Made by a program: the position numbers and the translations under genes
Source of the DNA: Aestuariibaculum lutulentum
GTDB lineage: Bacteria; Bacteroidota; Bacteroidia; Flavobacteriales; Flavobacteriaceae
Reading direction: 5' to 3'
DNA: 64,000 nucleotides
NCBI RefSeq assembly: GCF_032926325.1
Contig: NZ_CP136709.1
Span: 1,941,501-2,005,500, forward strand
The notes under the pieces: generated by a model
The model's input: only the letters and a program-made list of their open reading frames with translations
Database searches by the model: none
Told to the model about the DNA's origin: nothing
Part shown: piece after piece, positions 16,257 through 24,634 of the stretch
How the letters are laid out: each line of letters begins with the position of its first letter
Numbering within the stretch: the first letter of the stretch is position 1

Positions 16257-17213
16257 ATGAAAGTAACAGATCACATTAAAAAAGCGAACGGAAAGACTTT
16301 ATTTTCTTTTGAAGTGATCCCGCCGCAAAAGGGTAAAAATATTCAGGATTTATATAATAATATCGATCCGTTAATGGAATTTAATCCGCCGTTTATTGAT
16401 GTCACAACTTCGCGAGAAGAGTATGTGTATGTCGATAAAGGTAATGGACTTTTAGATAAACGTATTACCCGAATGCGTCCTGGAACCGTAGGGATTTGTG
16501 CTTCTATTATGCATAAGTACAACGTAGATGCTATTCCGCATTTATTATGTGGTGGATTTACCAAAGAAGAAACGGAATACGTATTAGTAGATTGCCATTA
16601 TTTAGGTATTGATAATGTAGTGGCTTTACGTGGTGATTCAAGAAAAGACGAGCCCTATTTTGTGCCAACTAAAGGTGGACATGCTTATGCTACTGGTTTA
16701 GTTCAGCAGATTTCAAATTTAAATAACGGAAAGTATTTACATGACGAAATCGAGGTGGAACACAACTACGATTTTTGTGTTGGTGTAGCGGGTTACCCTG
16801 AAAAACACATGGAAGCGCCATCGCTTAACACCGATTTAAAACGCTTAAAAGAAAAGGTTGATGCCGGTGCTGATTATGTGGTAACTCAAATGTTTTTCGA
16901 TAATAAAAAGTATTTTGATTTTGTTGAAAAAGCACGCGAAATTGGAATTACTGTGCCTATTATTCCAGGAATTAAGCCTATTGCTGTTAAACGTCATTTG
17001 CAAATTTTACCACAGGTATTTAAAATCGATTTACCTGAGGACTTAATTGATGCTGTTGAAGCATGTAAAGATAATAATGCGGTTAGACAGGTAGGAATCG
17101 AGTTTGCCATTCAGCAGTCGAAAGAGTTGAAAGAAGCTGGCGTACCATTTTTACATTACTATTCGATGGGTAAAAGCGATAATATAAAAGCGATTGCATC
17201 GGAATTGTTTTAA
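16257..17213 (+). CDS. metF: Methylenetetrahydrofolate reductase
   Basis: A 318-residue FAD enzyme that reduces 5,10-methylene- to 5-methyltetrahydrofolate, the methyl donor used by the split MetH just upstream. The family start FSFEVIPPQKG is near 17-27; later NVVALRGDSRKDEP near 122-135, GADYVVTQMFFDN near 205-217 and IIPGIKPI near 240-247 line the barrel. Length and order fit bacterial MetF. It is separated from the metH genes by a palindromic repeat and a miniprotein ORF, so it may or may not share the SAM-riboswitch transcript. Confidence 0.95.
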   Translation: MKVTDHIKKANGKTLFSFEVIPPQKGKNIQDLYNNIDPLMEFNPPFIDVTTSREEYVYVDKGNGLLDKRITRMRPGTVGICASIMHKYNVDAIPHLLCGGFTKEETEYVLVDCHYLGIDNVVALRGDSRKDEPYFVPTKGGHAYATGLVQQISNLNNGKYLHDEIEVEHNYDFCVGVAGYPEKHMEAPSLNTDLKRLKEKVDAGADYVVTQMFFDNKKYFDFVEKAREIGITVPIIPGIKPIAVKRHLQILPQVFKIDLPEDLIDAVEACKDNNAVRQVGIEFAIQQSKELKEAGVPFLHYYSMGKSDNIKAIASELF

Positions 17214-17222
17214 TAATTCTGT

Positions 17223-17250
17223 TACTTTTGCTTACTCACATGGTGAGTAA
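17223..17250 (+). promoter_or_regulatory. Promoter -7 element with overlapping palindromic operator
   Basis: TACTTTTG at 17223-17230 is a perfect TAnnTTTG element. It is followed one base later by TTACTCAC-ATG-GTGAGTAA (17232-17250), a perfect 8-bp inverted repeat covering the predicted start site. The form resembles operators of TetR-family repressors, but no such regulator is encoded nearby. Confidence 0.6.
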
Positions 17251-17270
17251 AAAATAAATCGAGGGTATTT

Positions 17271-17308
17271 GTGCTGTTTCTTCTTGTATAAAATTGGAGA
17301 AACAGTAC
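17271..17308 (+). promoter_or_regulatory. Leader stem-loop before the PagL-like gene
   Basis: GTGCTGTTTCT (17271-17281) can pair with AGAAACAGTAC (17298-17308), 11 pairs including one G.U, around a 16-base loop. It lies in the 5' leader, 32 bases before the ATG, and has no T-tract. Possible mRNA stability or translation element. Confidence 0.45.
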
Positions 17309-17340
17309 AGAACCAAAGATTTGAAAAGTAACAAGTTTTA

Positions 17341-18438
17341 ATGAAATCGTTTTTAACCTACACCTTTTTATTGTGTTCTTTAGTTGTGTTCGGGCAGCAA
17401 AAAACACATTCTTCTTATATTGATTTAAGTTACTTTAGAGGGAATATCGCTCTGCATAACAATGATATTCTACATTTAATTGAAGGACATCCTGAAGGTT
17501 ATATTTTAAGCTGGAATAAAAAAACTTACGGTTATAACGATTGGGAACAGCGTTATAATTACCCGGATTATGGGGTGACTTATGTTTATCAAAATTTAAA
17601 AAGTGATGCTTTAGGTACAGTAGCTTCAGCTTATGCGCATTACAATTTTTATTTTTTAAATAGAAATTTAATGTTCCGTGTGGCTCAGGGAATCGCTTAC
17701 ACCGATCGTCCTTACGATAAGGTGGATAATTACCGAAATATTGCTTTCGGATCGCATATATTAAGTAGTACGTTCGCGATGCTTAACTATAAAAAGGAAC
17801 GCATTTTCGGGCGTTTTGGTGTGCAAGCGGGTTTGTCTTTAATTCATTATTCGAATGCGAATGTAAAGGCTCCAAACTTAAGTACCAATTCCATGGCATT
17901 AAATGTTGGTGTCACTTATAATATTGATGAAGAAGAGCCCGAATATTCAACTACTCTTCAAGGTGTCAAGGAAAAATTTACCGAACCTGTAAAATATAAT
18001 CTTGCATTTAGAACCGGAATTAATGAAAGTGACGTGGTTGGTTCTGGGCAGTTTCCGTTTTATATCGCTTCAGCTTATGCCGATAAACGTATTAATGTGA
18101 AAAGTGCGATCCAATTAGGAACCGACGTGTTTTTTTCGAAGTTTTTGGATGAATTGATATATTATCAAAGTGTGTCTTATCCTGAAGAGAATGTTTCCGG
18201 TGACGAAGATTATAAACGTGTAGGGATTTTTGCAGGTCACGAATTATTTGTTAACCGCATATCGTTAGTCACTCAATTTGGTTATTATGTGTATTATCCG
18301 TTCGATTTTGAGGGGAGAACGTATATGCGTATTGGTTTAAAACGTTATTTTGGAAACAAATTTTTTGGTGCCATGACCTTAAAATCACACGGGGCTAAAG
18401 CAGAGGCTGTTGAATTTGGAATTGGGGTAAGATTATAG
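17341..18438 (+). CDS. Acyloxyacyl hydrolase / PagL-like outer-membrane protein
   Basis: A 365-residue protein with a signal peptide (MKSFLTYTFLLCSLVVFGQQ) and alternating beta-strands ending in a C-terminal aromatic/hydrophobic strand (EFGIGVRL), typical of an outer-membrane barrel. The segment GLSLIHYSNANVKAPN near 170-185 matches the catalytic His-x-Ser-Asn of PagL, the lipid A 3-O-deacylase. It may remodel lipid A in the outer membrane. It is longer than PagL itself (about 150 residues), as in Bacteroidota acyloxyacyl hydrolase family members. The next gene follows after 3 bases. Confidence 0.7.
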   Translation: MKSFLTYTFLLCSLVVFGQQKTHSSYIDLSYFRGNIALHNNDILHLIEGHPEGYILSWNKKTYGYNDWEQRYNYPDYGVTYVYQNLKSDALGTVASAYAHYNFYFLNRNLMFRVAQGIAYTDRPYDKVDNYRNIAFGSHILSSTFAMLNYKKERIFGRFGVQAGLSLIHYSNANVKAPNLSTNSMALNVGVTYNIDEEEPEYSTTLQGVKEKFTEPVKYNLAFRTGINESDVVGSGQFPFYIASAYADKRINVKSAIQLGTDVFFSKFLDELIYYQSVSYPEENVSGDEDYKRVGIFAGHELFVNRISLVTQFGYYVYYPFDFEGRTYMRIGLKRYFGNKFFGAMTLKSHGAKAEAVEFGIGVRL

Positions 18439-18441
18439 ATT

Positions 18442-19188
18442 ATGAAGAATTTAATTTACATTTTAAGCTTAGTTTTCTTTTTCGCTTGTGACAGTGAAAA
18501 TGCTGGCGATTGTTTTCAAAAAACAGGGGTTATTGTTCAGCAGGAATTTACGGTTGAAGCATTTACAAAAATATTGGTAAATCGCGACATCGAGTTAATT
18601 GTAAAACAAGGAACAGAGCAAAAGGTACTTGTTGAAACCGGTGAAAATTTAATAAATGATGTTGAAGCTGTTGTAGATAATGGACAACTAATTTTAACTG
18701 ATAATAACACCTGTAACTATGTTCGAGATTATGGGGTTACAAAGGTTTTAGTAACATCTCCAAATATTACTGAAATTAGAAGTTCAACGCAATATGATAT
18801 TAGTTCCGATGGTATGTTGACTTATCCGAGTTTAACATTGTTATCTGAAAGTTTTAATGCGCCCGATAGCTTTACCAGTGCTAATTTTAAACTTCAAGTT
18901 AATAATAATACATTACGTGCAGTATTTAACAATGCGTCGAATTGTTATATTTCTGGAGGAACCAATAATTTAGATCTTACGTTTGCCTCTGGAACTTCGC
19001 GTTTTGAAGGGGAGAATCTTATTGCTCAGAATGTAACGATTTGGAATCGTAGTTCTAATGATATGATTGTGAATCCGCAGCAATCTATAAAAGGAAAAAT
19101 ATCTGGTGTTGGAGACGTTATTGCCGTAACCAAACCAGATATTATTGATGTTGTTGAAGAATATAAAGGCCGATTAATTTTCAAATAA
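18442..19188 (+). CDS. GIN domain (DUF2807) lipoprotein
   Basis: A 248-residue lipoprotein with signal peptide and lipobox ending at Cys16 (LVFFFAC). The mature part is a right-handed beta-helix-like DUF2807/GIN domain: FTKILVNRDIELIVKQGTEQ, VEAVVDNGQLILTD and later repeats ending in GKISGVGDV. These proteins are common, poorly understood surface or periplasmic lipoproteins of Bacteroidota. It probably forms an operon with the PagL-like gene. Its last 15 bases overlap the end of the convergent ackA gene. Confidence 0.85.
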   Translation: MKNLIYILSLVFFFACDSENAGDCFQKTGVIVQQEFTVEAFTKILVNRDIELIVKQGTEQKVLVETGENLINDVEAVVDNGQLILTDNNTCNYVRDYGVTKVLVTSPNITEIRSSTQYDISSDGMLTYPSLTLLSESFNAPDSFTSANFKLQVNNNTLRAVFNNASNCYISGGTNNLDLTFASGTSRFEGENLIAQNVTIWNRSSNDMIVNPQQSIKGKISGVGDVIAVTKPDIIDVVEEYKGRLIFK

Positions 19189-20361
19189 TTCAACCGCCTG
19201 CTTAGCAATTTCTAATTCTTCATTAGTAGGAATCACTAAAATTTTTGTTTTAGAATCCTCTGTATTTATTTCTCTAATGTCTTTAGATCTGACACTATTT
19301 TTGGTTTTATCTAAATCCAGACCAAAGAAATCCATATCCTGACAAACCAATTGACGAATAGTTTGTGAGTTCTCGCCGATTCCGGCAGTAAATACAATAG
19401 CATCTAATCCATTTAAAACAGCTGCATAAGCACCTATATATTTTTTAATACGGTAAGCATTCATCTCTAAAGCTAACTGACAATCTTTATTGCCTTTTTC
19501 TGCCATGGTTTCAATATCTCTTAAATCACTGTAACCAGTTAACCCAAGCATACCACTTTGCTTATTTAAAAGGGTGTTGATTTGCTTTAAATCGTAGCCT
19601 AATTTATCTTTTAAATGAAAAATTACTGAGGCATCAATATCTCCCGATCTTGTTCCCATAATTAACCCTGAGATAGGAGAGAAACCAAGGGAGTGGTCTA
19701 TGCTTTCGCCATTCTTGATAGCCGTCATACTACAGCCATTTCCTAAGTGAATAGTAATGATTTTAGATTCTTTTTTACCCAAATATTCAATGGCTTTTTC
19801 CGAAACGTATTTATGACTGGTACCATGGAAACCGTATAAGCGAATGCGATGTTCTGTTAACAATTCGTTTGGAATAGCAAATTTATAGGCCTTTTCCGGA
19901 ATGGTTTGATGAAACGCCGTATCGAAAACAGCTACCTGTTTTGCATTAGGGAAAATATCTTCAGCAACTTCGATGCCTTCTAAATTGGCAGGGTTATGAA
20001 GCGGTGCTAAAGCAATCAGGTCTTTAATTTTATCTTTAACCACTTTAGTGATTTCGGTTGTGTCACTAAACGATTTGCCTCCATGTACCACGCGATGTCC
20101 AACTATGGCAATGTCGTCTGGAGATTTAATAACGCCAACCTCTTTACTTAATAAATGTTGAGATACAAGTTTTAAAGCACTTCGATGATTTAAGATTGAA
20201 GTTTCAATTTCAATCGCTTTTTTCTTATTGTCATATTTAAAAATGGCATCATTAAAACCAATACGTTCAACAACTCCTGAACAGATAATGGTTTCTTCCG
20301 GCATGGAAAATAATTGAAATTTAAGGGATGAACTTCCCGAGTTTAAAACTAATACTTGCAT
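19174..20361 (-). CDS. ackA: Acetate kinase
   Basis: A 395-residue ASKHA-fold kinase converting acetyl phosphate and ADP to acetate and ATP. Signatures: VLVLNSGSSSLKFQLF near 3-18, VGHRVVHGG near 87-95, RLYGFHGTSHKYV near 173-185, ITIHLGNGCSMTAI near 201-214 and FTAGIGENS near 323-331. Length fits the family. It lies 4 bases after pta in one operon, giving the Pta-AckA overflow and acetate pathway. Its 3' end overlaps the convergent DUF2807 gene by 15 bases. Confidence 0.97.
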   Translation of the reverse strand: MQVLVLNSGSSSLKFQLFSMPEETIICSGVVERIGFNDAIFKYDNKKKAIEIETSILNHRSALKLVSQHLLSKEVGVIKSPDDIAIVGHRVVHGGKSFSDTTEITKVVKDKIKDLIALAPLHNPANLEGIEVAEDIFPNAKQVAVFDTAFHQTIPEKAYKFAIPNELLTEHRIRLYGFHGTSHKYVSEKAIEYLGKKESKIITIHLGNGCSMTAIKNGESIDHSLGFSPISGLIMGTRSGDIDASVIFHLKDKLGYDLKQINTLLNKQSGMLGLTGYSDLRDIETMAEKGNKDCQLALEMNAYRIKKYIGAYAAVLNGLDAIVFTAGIGENSQTIRQLVCQDMDFFGLDLDKTKNSVRSKDIREINTEDSKTKILVIPTNEELEIAKQAVELFEN

Positions 20362-20365
20362 GTTA

Positions 20366-22456
20366 TTATTCTTCTTGAGCTTGAATTGCGGTTATTATAA
20401 CTGTACTGTATATATCTTCTACTGTACAGCCTCTACTTAAATCGTTTACAGGTTTGTTAAGTCCTTGTAACATTGGGCCAATAGCAAGAGCACCAGTCTC
20501 TCGTTGAACGGCTTTATAGGTGTTGTTTCCGGTGTTTAAATCTGGGAATATTAATACGCTTGCTTGTCCGGCAACTTCAGATTCTGGTAATTTGCTTTTA
20601 CCAATTTTCATGTCTACGGCAGCATCATATTGAATTGGACCTTCAATTTTTAATTGTGGATCTTTTTGTTTTACAATTTCGGCAGCTTCACGTACTTTAT
20701 CTACATCGGCACCTTTTCCTGAAGCACCAGATGAGTACGATAACATAGCTACTTTAGGTTCGATACCAAAGTTTTTAGCACTTTCGGCCGATTGGATTGC
20801 TATTTCAGCAAGTTCTGCCGCATTTGGGTTCGGGTTAATGGCGCAATCACCAAATACAGAAACACGATCTTCTAAACACATAAAGAATATTGAAGATACA
20901 ATGTTTACCCCAGGTTTTGTTTTAATAAATTGTAGGGCAGGACGTAAGGTGTGTTGTGTGGTATGTACCGCACCAGAAACCATACCGTCGGCATGTCCTT
21001 TGTAAATCATCATGGTTCCAAAGTAAGATACATCTGTCATAGCATCTCGAGCCATTTCAAGATTTACATTTTTATGTTTTCTTAATTCGTAGAAGGTATT
21101 AACATAATCGTCGTAATATGGTGACGTTGTTGGAGATACTATGTTAACATCTTCAATATTTAATGGAATGTCTAATTTTTCAACACGTTCTTTAATTTTG
21201 TCTTTGTCACCAATTAAGGTGATGTCGACAACTTGCGCAGCAATTAATTTTGCGGTTGCACGTAATACACGTTCGTCGTAACCTTCAGGTAGAACGATGT
21301 GTTTTTTGTTTTTTAAAGCGCGTTGTAATAAGTTGTACTGAAACATTCTTGGCGTGAATATTTCAGATTCGAAAGTGATTAATTTATCTGCCAGATGATC
21401 TGTATTGGTATATTTTTCAAAAACCGAAATTGCTGAATTAATTTTTTCAGTGTTTTCAGCGTAGATTTTAGATTTTGTTTTGCCAATGCGGTTTGTAGCA
21501 TAATAGGTGCCTTCTTTTAAGCTGATAATTGGCACAATACTCGAAAGTCCTTCGATTAGTTGTAAAATAGGATCTTCAGGAATTAAACCACCTGTTAAAA
21601 CAATACCCGAAATTTTTGGGTAATTTTTAGAAATGTTCGCTTGTAAAGCTCCTAAAATAATATCGGCGCGATCTCCAGGAGTAATTACCAGAGCGTTATC
21701 TTTTAAATGTGTTAAATAGTTACGCAATTGCATAGCTCCCACACTGTAATTTTCAATCAGGTTGTTTAAATGGTCTTTTCCAAAAAGCACTGTTCCATCA
21801 AGAAGTTTTACAATTTCTTTTACGGTTGGGCTTGCTAAACTTGCTATTCTAGGAATTACTGTTATATCGGTATTTTGTGGTATACGCGATTGCAGTAATT
21901 CTTTTAAAGGTTCTACATCAATAGGGTTTACTTTATTGGCAATAATAGAAAGTACATCGACTTCTTGTTTAAAAGTGTCGTGAGCTAATTGCACATTATC
22001 TATAATTTCCTTTACACTTTTGTTATCCCCTTGTGAAACTATAATTACTGGTAAACTCAGGTTTTTAGAGATTAGCATGTTAAGGTCCAACTCTAAAGTT
22101 GAGTTTTCACTTGAAAAGTCGGTGCCTTCAACTAATATATAATCGAAACGTTCTTCTAAATATTTGTATTTGGTAATAATTTGATCGATAACATCTCCAG
22201 ACTTACCTTGGTTATATAGATCTAAAACCTCATTACGAGTAAAGGCATAGGCATTTTTATAATTGATGTCAATCTCGAAATGAGAAAGTACGGTATGGAT
22301 ATGGATATCTGTTTCATCAGATTTTGGATTATCAATAATAGGACGGAAGTATCCCACTTTTGCAGTTTTACCTAAAAGCATACGCATTAAGCCTAAAACC
22401 ACTACAGATTTTCCACTATTAGGTTCTATGGTTGCAACATAAATTCCTTTACTCAT
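20366..22456 (-). CDS. pta: Phosphate acetyltransferase, long form
   Basis: A 696-residue enzyme interconverting acetyl-CoA and acetyl phosphate. The N-terminal third is a BioD-like P-loop domain (ATIEPNSGKSVVVLGLM near 9-25), then a DRTGG-type regulatory domain around 230-340. The catalytic PTA domain runs from about 370 to the end (LPEGYDERVLRA, YGDCAINPNPNA-like FGDCAINPNPNA, AMLSYSSGASGKG). This long architecture matches the allosterically regulated enterobacterial form. It is the first gene of the pta-ackA operon. Confidence 0.96.
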   Translation of the reverse strand: MSKGIYVATIEPNSGKSVVVLGLMRMLLGKTAKVGYFRPIIDNPKSDETDIHIHTVLSHFEIDINYKNAYAFTRNEVLDLYNQGKSGDVIDQIITKYKYLEERFDYILVEGTDFSSENSTLELDLNMLISKNLSLPVIIVSQGDNKSVKEIIDNVQLAHDTFKQEVDVLSIIANKVNPIDVEPLKELLQSRIPQNTDITVIPRIASLASPTVKEIVKLLDGTVLFGKDHLNNLIENYSVGAMQLRNYLTHLKDNALVITPGDRADIILGALQANISKNYPKISGIVLTGGLIPEDPILQLIEGLSSIVPIISLKEGTYYATNRIGKTKSKIYAENTEKINSAISVFEKYTNTDHLADKLITFESEIFTPRMFQYNLLQRALKNKKHIVLPEGYDERVLRATAKLIAAQVVDITLIGDKDKIKERVEKLDIPLNIEDVNIVSPTTSPYYDDYVNTFYELRKHKNVNLEMARDAMTDVSYFGTMMIYKGHADGMVSGAVHTTQHTLRPALQFIKTKPGVNIVSSIFFMCLEDRVSVFGDCAINPNPNAAELAEIAIQSAESAKNFGIEPKVAMLSYSSGASGKGADVDKVREAAEIVKQKDPQLKIEGPIQYDAAVDMKIGKSKLPESEVAGQASVLIFPDLNTGNNTYKAVQRETGALAIGPMLQGLNKPVNDLSRGCTVEDIYSTVIITAIQAQEE

Positions 22457-22514
22457 GGTATATGTATTTTGTTTATAAAATCGAGTTGTAGCTTGTCATT
22501 ATTGAAAGCTTATG

Positions 22515-22554
22515 CAAAATTAAAACCAATAATATTAACACAAATGACATTTGT
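22515..22554 (-). promoter_or_regulatory. pta promoter with overlapping palindrome
   Basis: On the minus strand TAATTTTG (22522-22515) is a -7 match, with TTTG (22544-22541) 18 bases upstream as the -33 box. The palindrome ACAAATG-A-CATTTGT (22540-22554) covers that -33 box; a second reading gives ATGACA-TT-TGTCAT. It could be a regulator site, perhaps of the Crp/Fnr type, judged from form only. Confidence 0.5.
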
Positions 22555-22626
22555 CATGCTTTTAAGTAATGTGTTAATAAACATCAGTAATTTATGATTT
22601 TTTAACTAAAAATCAAATTCTAAGGT

Positions 22627-23520
22627 TTACTTTGTAAGGTCTATAAATAAATTTTCCAGGCTGCTATTTTTTTGATTGAGTTGTAAAATCTTTAATTGGT
22701 TGTCGTGAGCAAAGTCAAAAACATGAGAGCGCATATCCTGGGATGTGGCAAATGTAATTTCGTAAACAAAATCGTGGGTGTTAACAACCTGTTCAACTTT
22801 TGGAAGTTTTAGTAGAAAAGCATCTTCAACACGGTAATCGAACTCGACTATCACCACTTGTTGTTTTTCGTCGCGAAGATCTTTCAATTTTTTATTGGCA
22901 ACAATTTCACCTTTATTAATAATAATGACCCGGTCGCACATAGCTTCAACTTCCTGCATAATATGAGTAGAAAGGAAAATTGTTTTTGTTTTACCAATAG
23001 TTTTAATCAGGTTTCTAATATCAATTAACTGGTTTGGGTCAAGTCCTGTAGTAGGTTCATCTAAAATTAAAACATCCGGATCATGTAAAAGAGCATTAGC
23101 CAGACCAACGCGCTGACGATACCCTTTAGATAGTTGTCCGATTTTTTTATGCGCTTCAGGAGTTAAGCCTGTAAGCTCTATAACTTCATTAATACGTTGT
23201 TTACCTACTTTGTATATATTGGCATTAAAAGCTAAATACTCTTTAATATATAAATCTAAGTATAGTGGGTTGTGTTCTGGCAAATATCCAACACTTTGCT
23301 GTACGTCTTGTTTGTTCAGGTTTACGTCAAATCCGTTTACTTTGGCTAATCCCTCGGTAGGGTTTAAGTAAGTCGTTAATATTTTCATCATGGTCGATTT
23401 ACCCGCGCCATTAGGCCCCAGGAAACCAACTACTTCTGGTTTTTCTATTTTAAACGATATGTTGTTTAACGCTTTTTGGTTGCCGTAAAGCTTTGTAATA
23501 CCCGAAACCTCTATAGACAT
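22627..23520 (-). CDS. gldA: Gliding motility ABC transporter ATPase GldA
   Basis: A 297-residue ABC ATPase. Walker A is GPNGAGKST near 32-40, the Q-loop region contains the GldA-typical GYLPEHNPLY, the signature is LSKGYRQRVG near 130-139, and Walker B is VLILDEPTTGLDP near 150-162. In Flavobacterium, GldA works with membrane subunits GldF and GldG, which are not in this window, and is needed for gliding. I use the ATG giving MSIEVSGITKLYG; an ATG 21 bases further upstream would overlap the promoter at 23539-23546. Confidence 0.9.
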   Translation of the reverse strand: MSIEVSGITKLYGNQKALNNISFKIEKPEVVGFLGPNGAGKSTMMKILTTYLNPTEGLAKVNGFDVNLNKQDVQQSVGYLPEHNPLYLDLYIKEYLAFNANIYKVGKQRINEVIELTGLTPEAHKKIGQLSKGYRQRVGLANALLHDPDVLILDEPTTGLDPNQLIDIRNLIKTIGKTKTIFLSTHIMQEVEAMCDRVIIINKGEIVANKKLKDLRDEKQQVVIVEFDYRVEDAFLLKLPKVEQVVNTHDFVYEITFATSQDMRSHVFDFAHDNQLKILQLNQKNSSLENLFIDLTK

Positions 23521-23538
23521 ATTAAGAAAATATTTGTT

Positions 23539-23546
23539 CAAAAATA
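23539..23546 (-). promoter_or_regulatory. -7 element of gldA
   Basis: TATTTTTG on the minus strand, a perfect TAnnTTTG match, 18 bases before the chosen ATG. It predicts a start site near 23533 and so supports the shorter GldA start. Confidence 0.5.
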
Positions 23547-23667
23547 ATGATTATCTAACATAAAGTGAGATTTCCTGTAAATTCTTTAAAACTTTTATTT
23601 ATATCTCAAAAAAAGGTTTTTTAGTATTTTGATATTTTAAAATATTATTTACATTAGCAATGTAATT

Positions 23668-23742
23668 ATGAGAACAACAGGATATTATACATACATTAAC
23701 TTTTGGTTTTATTTCTTTTTTAGTAAAAGGAACGAGGCATAG
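23668..23742 (+). CDS. Aromatic-rich leader peptide of the pheA operon
   Basis: A 24-codon ORF starting with ATG. The middle reads YYTYINFWFYFFF: 10 of 24 residues are Phe, Tyr or Trp (five Phe, four Tyr, one Trp), nearly all in one run. It is followed 31 bases after its stop by an intrinsic terminator that ends 4 bases before pheA, the first gene of an operon that makes Phe and Tyr. CGAGGC at 23733-23738, in the last codons, can pair with GTCTCG in the terminator's 5' arm. This is the layout of classic ribosome-mediated attenuation, with stalling on charged-tRNA shortage. Aromatic codons can arise by chance in T-rich DNA, but the terminator and operon make chance unlikely. Confidence 0.82.
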   Translation: MRTTGYYTYINFWFYFFFSKRNEA

Positions 23743-23773
23743 TATGTATAATTTATAAAATAAATTTAAATAT

Positions 23774-23802
23774 AAGTCTCGGTGAAAATCGGGACTTTTT
23801 TT
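23774..23802 (+). terminator. Attenuator terminator before pheA
   Basis: AAGTCTCG (23774-23781) pairs with CGGGACTT (23790-23797), 8 pairs with one U.G, around an 8-base loop, followed by a run of T to 23802. It ends 4 bases before the pheA ATG, so terminated transcripts would exclude the whole operon. Its 5' arm is also the predicted partner of the leader's CGAGGC, making terminator and antiterminator mutually exclusive. Confidence 0.82.
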
Positions 23803-23806
23803 ATAC

Positions 23807-24634
23807 ATGATAAATACAGTTGCAATACAAGGTGTGCTTGGTTCTTTTCATCATATTGTGTCACAACAATTTTTTGAAAAACCAGTTGAAGTGATTGAAT
23901 GTTTAACATTCGATCAGGTAGTAGATTCTCTAATTACAAGAGAATGCGATGCCGCAATTATGGCTTTAGAAAATTCTATAGCGGGTTCTATTATACCTAA
24001 CTATGCGTTAATCGATAAATATGGGTTACACATTGTAGGAGAACATTATTTAGATATTCAGCACAATTTACTGGCTTTGCCGGGGCAGAATATCAAGGAA
24101 ATTAAAGAAGTGTATTCGCATCCTATGGCCTTATTGCAGTGTAAGGAGTTTTTTAAACTACATCCGCATATTAAATTGGTTGAAGATAAGGATACTGCTG
24201 AGGTTGCGCAACGTATTCAAAAGCACCAGTTAAAAGGTGTTGCAGCTATTGCTAGCGTTATGGCAGCTGAATTGTTTGAGTTAGATATCTTGGCGAAAAG
24301 TATTCAAACCATTCAACATAATGAAACACGTTTCGTAATTGTAAAACGAAATAATTCGGAAGTTGATGAAGCTAACATTAGTAAAGCTTCGGTAAAGTTT
24401 GAAGCCGATCATAAACGCGGAAGTCTGGCAGCAATATTAAATGTAATGAGCGATTGTAAGTTGAATTTAACAAAAATTCAATCCTTGCCAATTGTTGAAA
24501 CACCATGGAAATATGCTTTCTTCGTAGATGTTACATTTGACACTTATGAAGATTTTAAAAAGGCAAAGTCTCTGATGGATATTATGGCACATAATTTTAA
24601 AGTGCTTGGGGAATATAAAAAAGGAAAAGTATGA
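23807..24634 (+). CDS. pheA: Prephenate dehydratase
   Basis: A 275-residue enzyme turning prephenate into phenylpyruvate. The catalytic domain starts at AIQGVLGSFHHIVSQQFF near 5-22 and contains CDAAIMALENSIAGSI near 52-67 and the TRF motif (NETRFVIV near 170-177). A C-terminal ACT domain (about 190-275, FEADHKRGSLAAIL and then SLPIVETPWKYAFFVD) is the usual Phe feedback site. There is no chorismate mutase domain here; that activity is fused to the DAHP synthase at the operon's end. It overlaps the aminotransferase gene by 4 bases. Confidence 0.95.
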   Translation: MINTVAIQGVLGSFHHIVSQQFFEKPVEVIECLTFDQVVDSLITRECDAAIMALENSIAGSIIPNYALIDKYGLHIVGEHYLDIQHNLLALPGQNIKEIKEVYSHPMALLQCKEFFKLHPHIKLVEDKDTAEVAQRIQKHQLKGVAAIASVMAAELFELDILAKSIQTIQHNETRFVIVKRNNSEVDEANISKASVKFEADHKRGSLAAILNVMSDCKLNLTKIQSLPIVETPWKYAFFVDVTFDTYEDFKKAKSLMDIMAHNFKVLGEYKKGKV

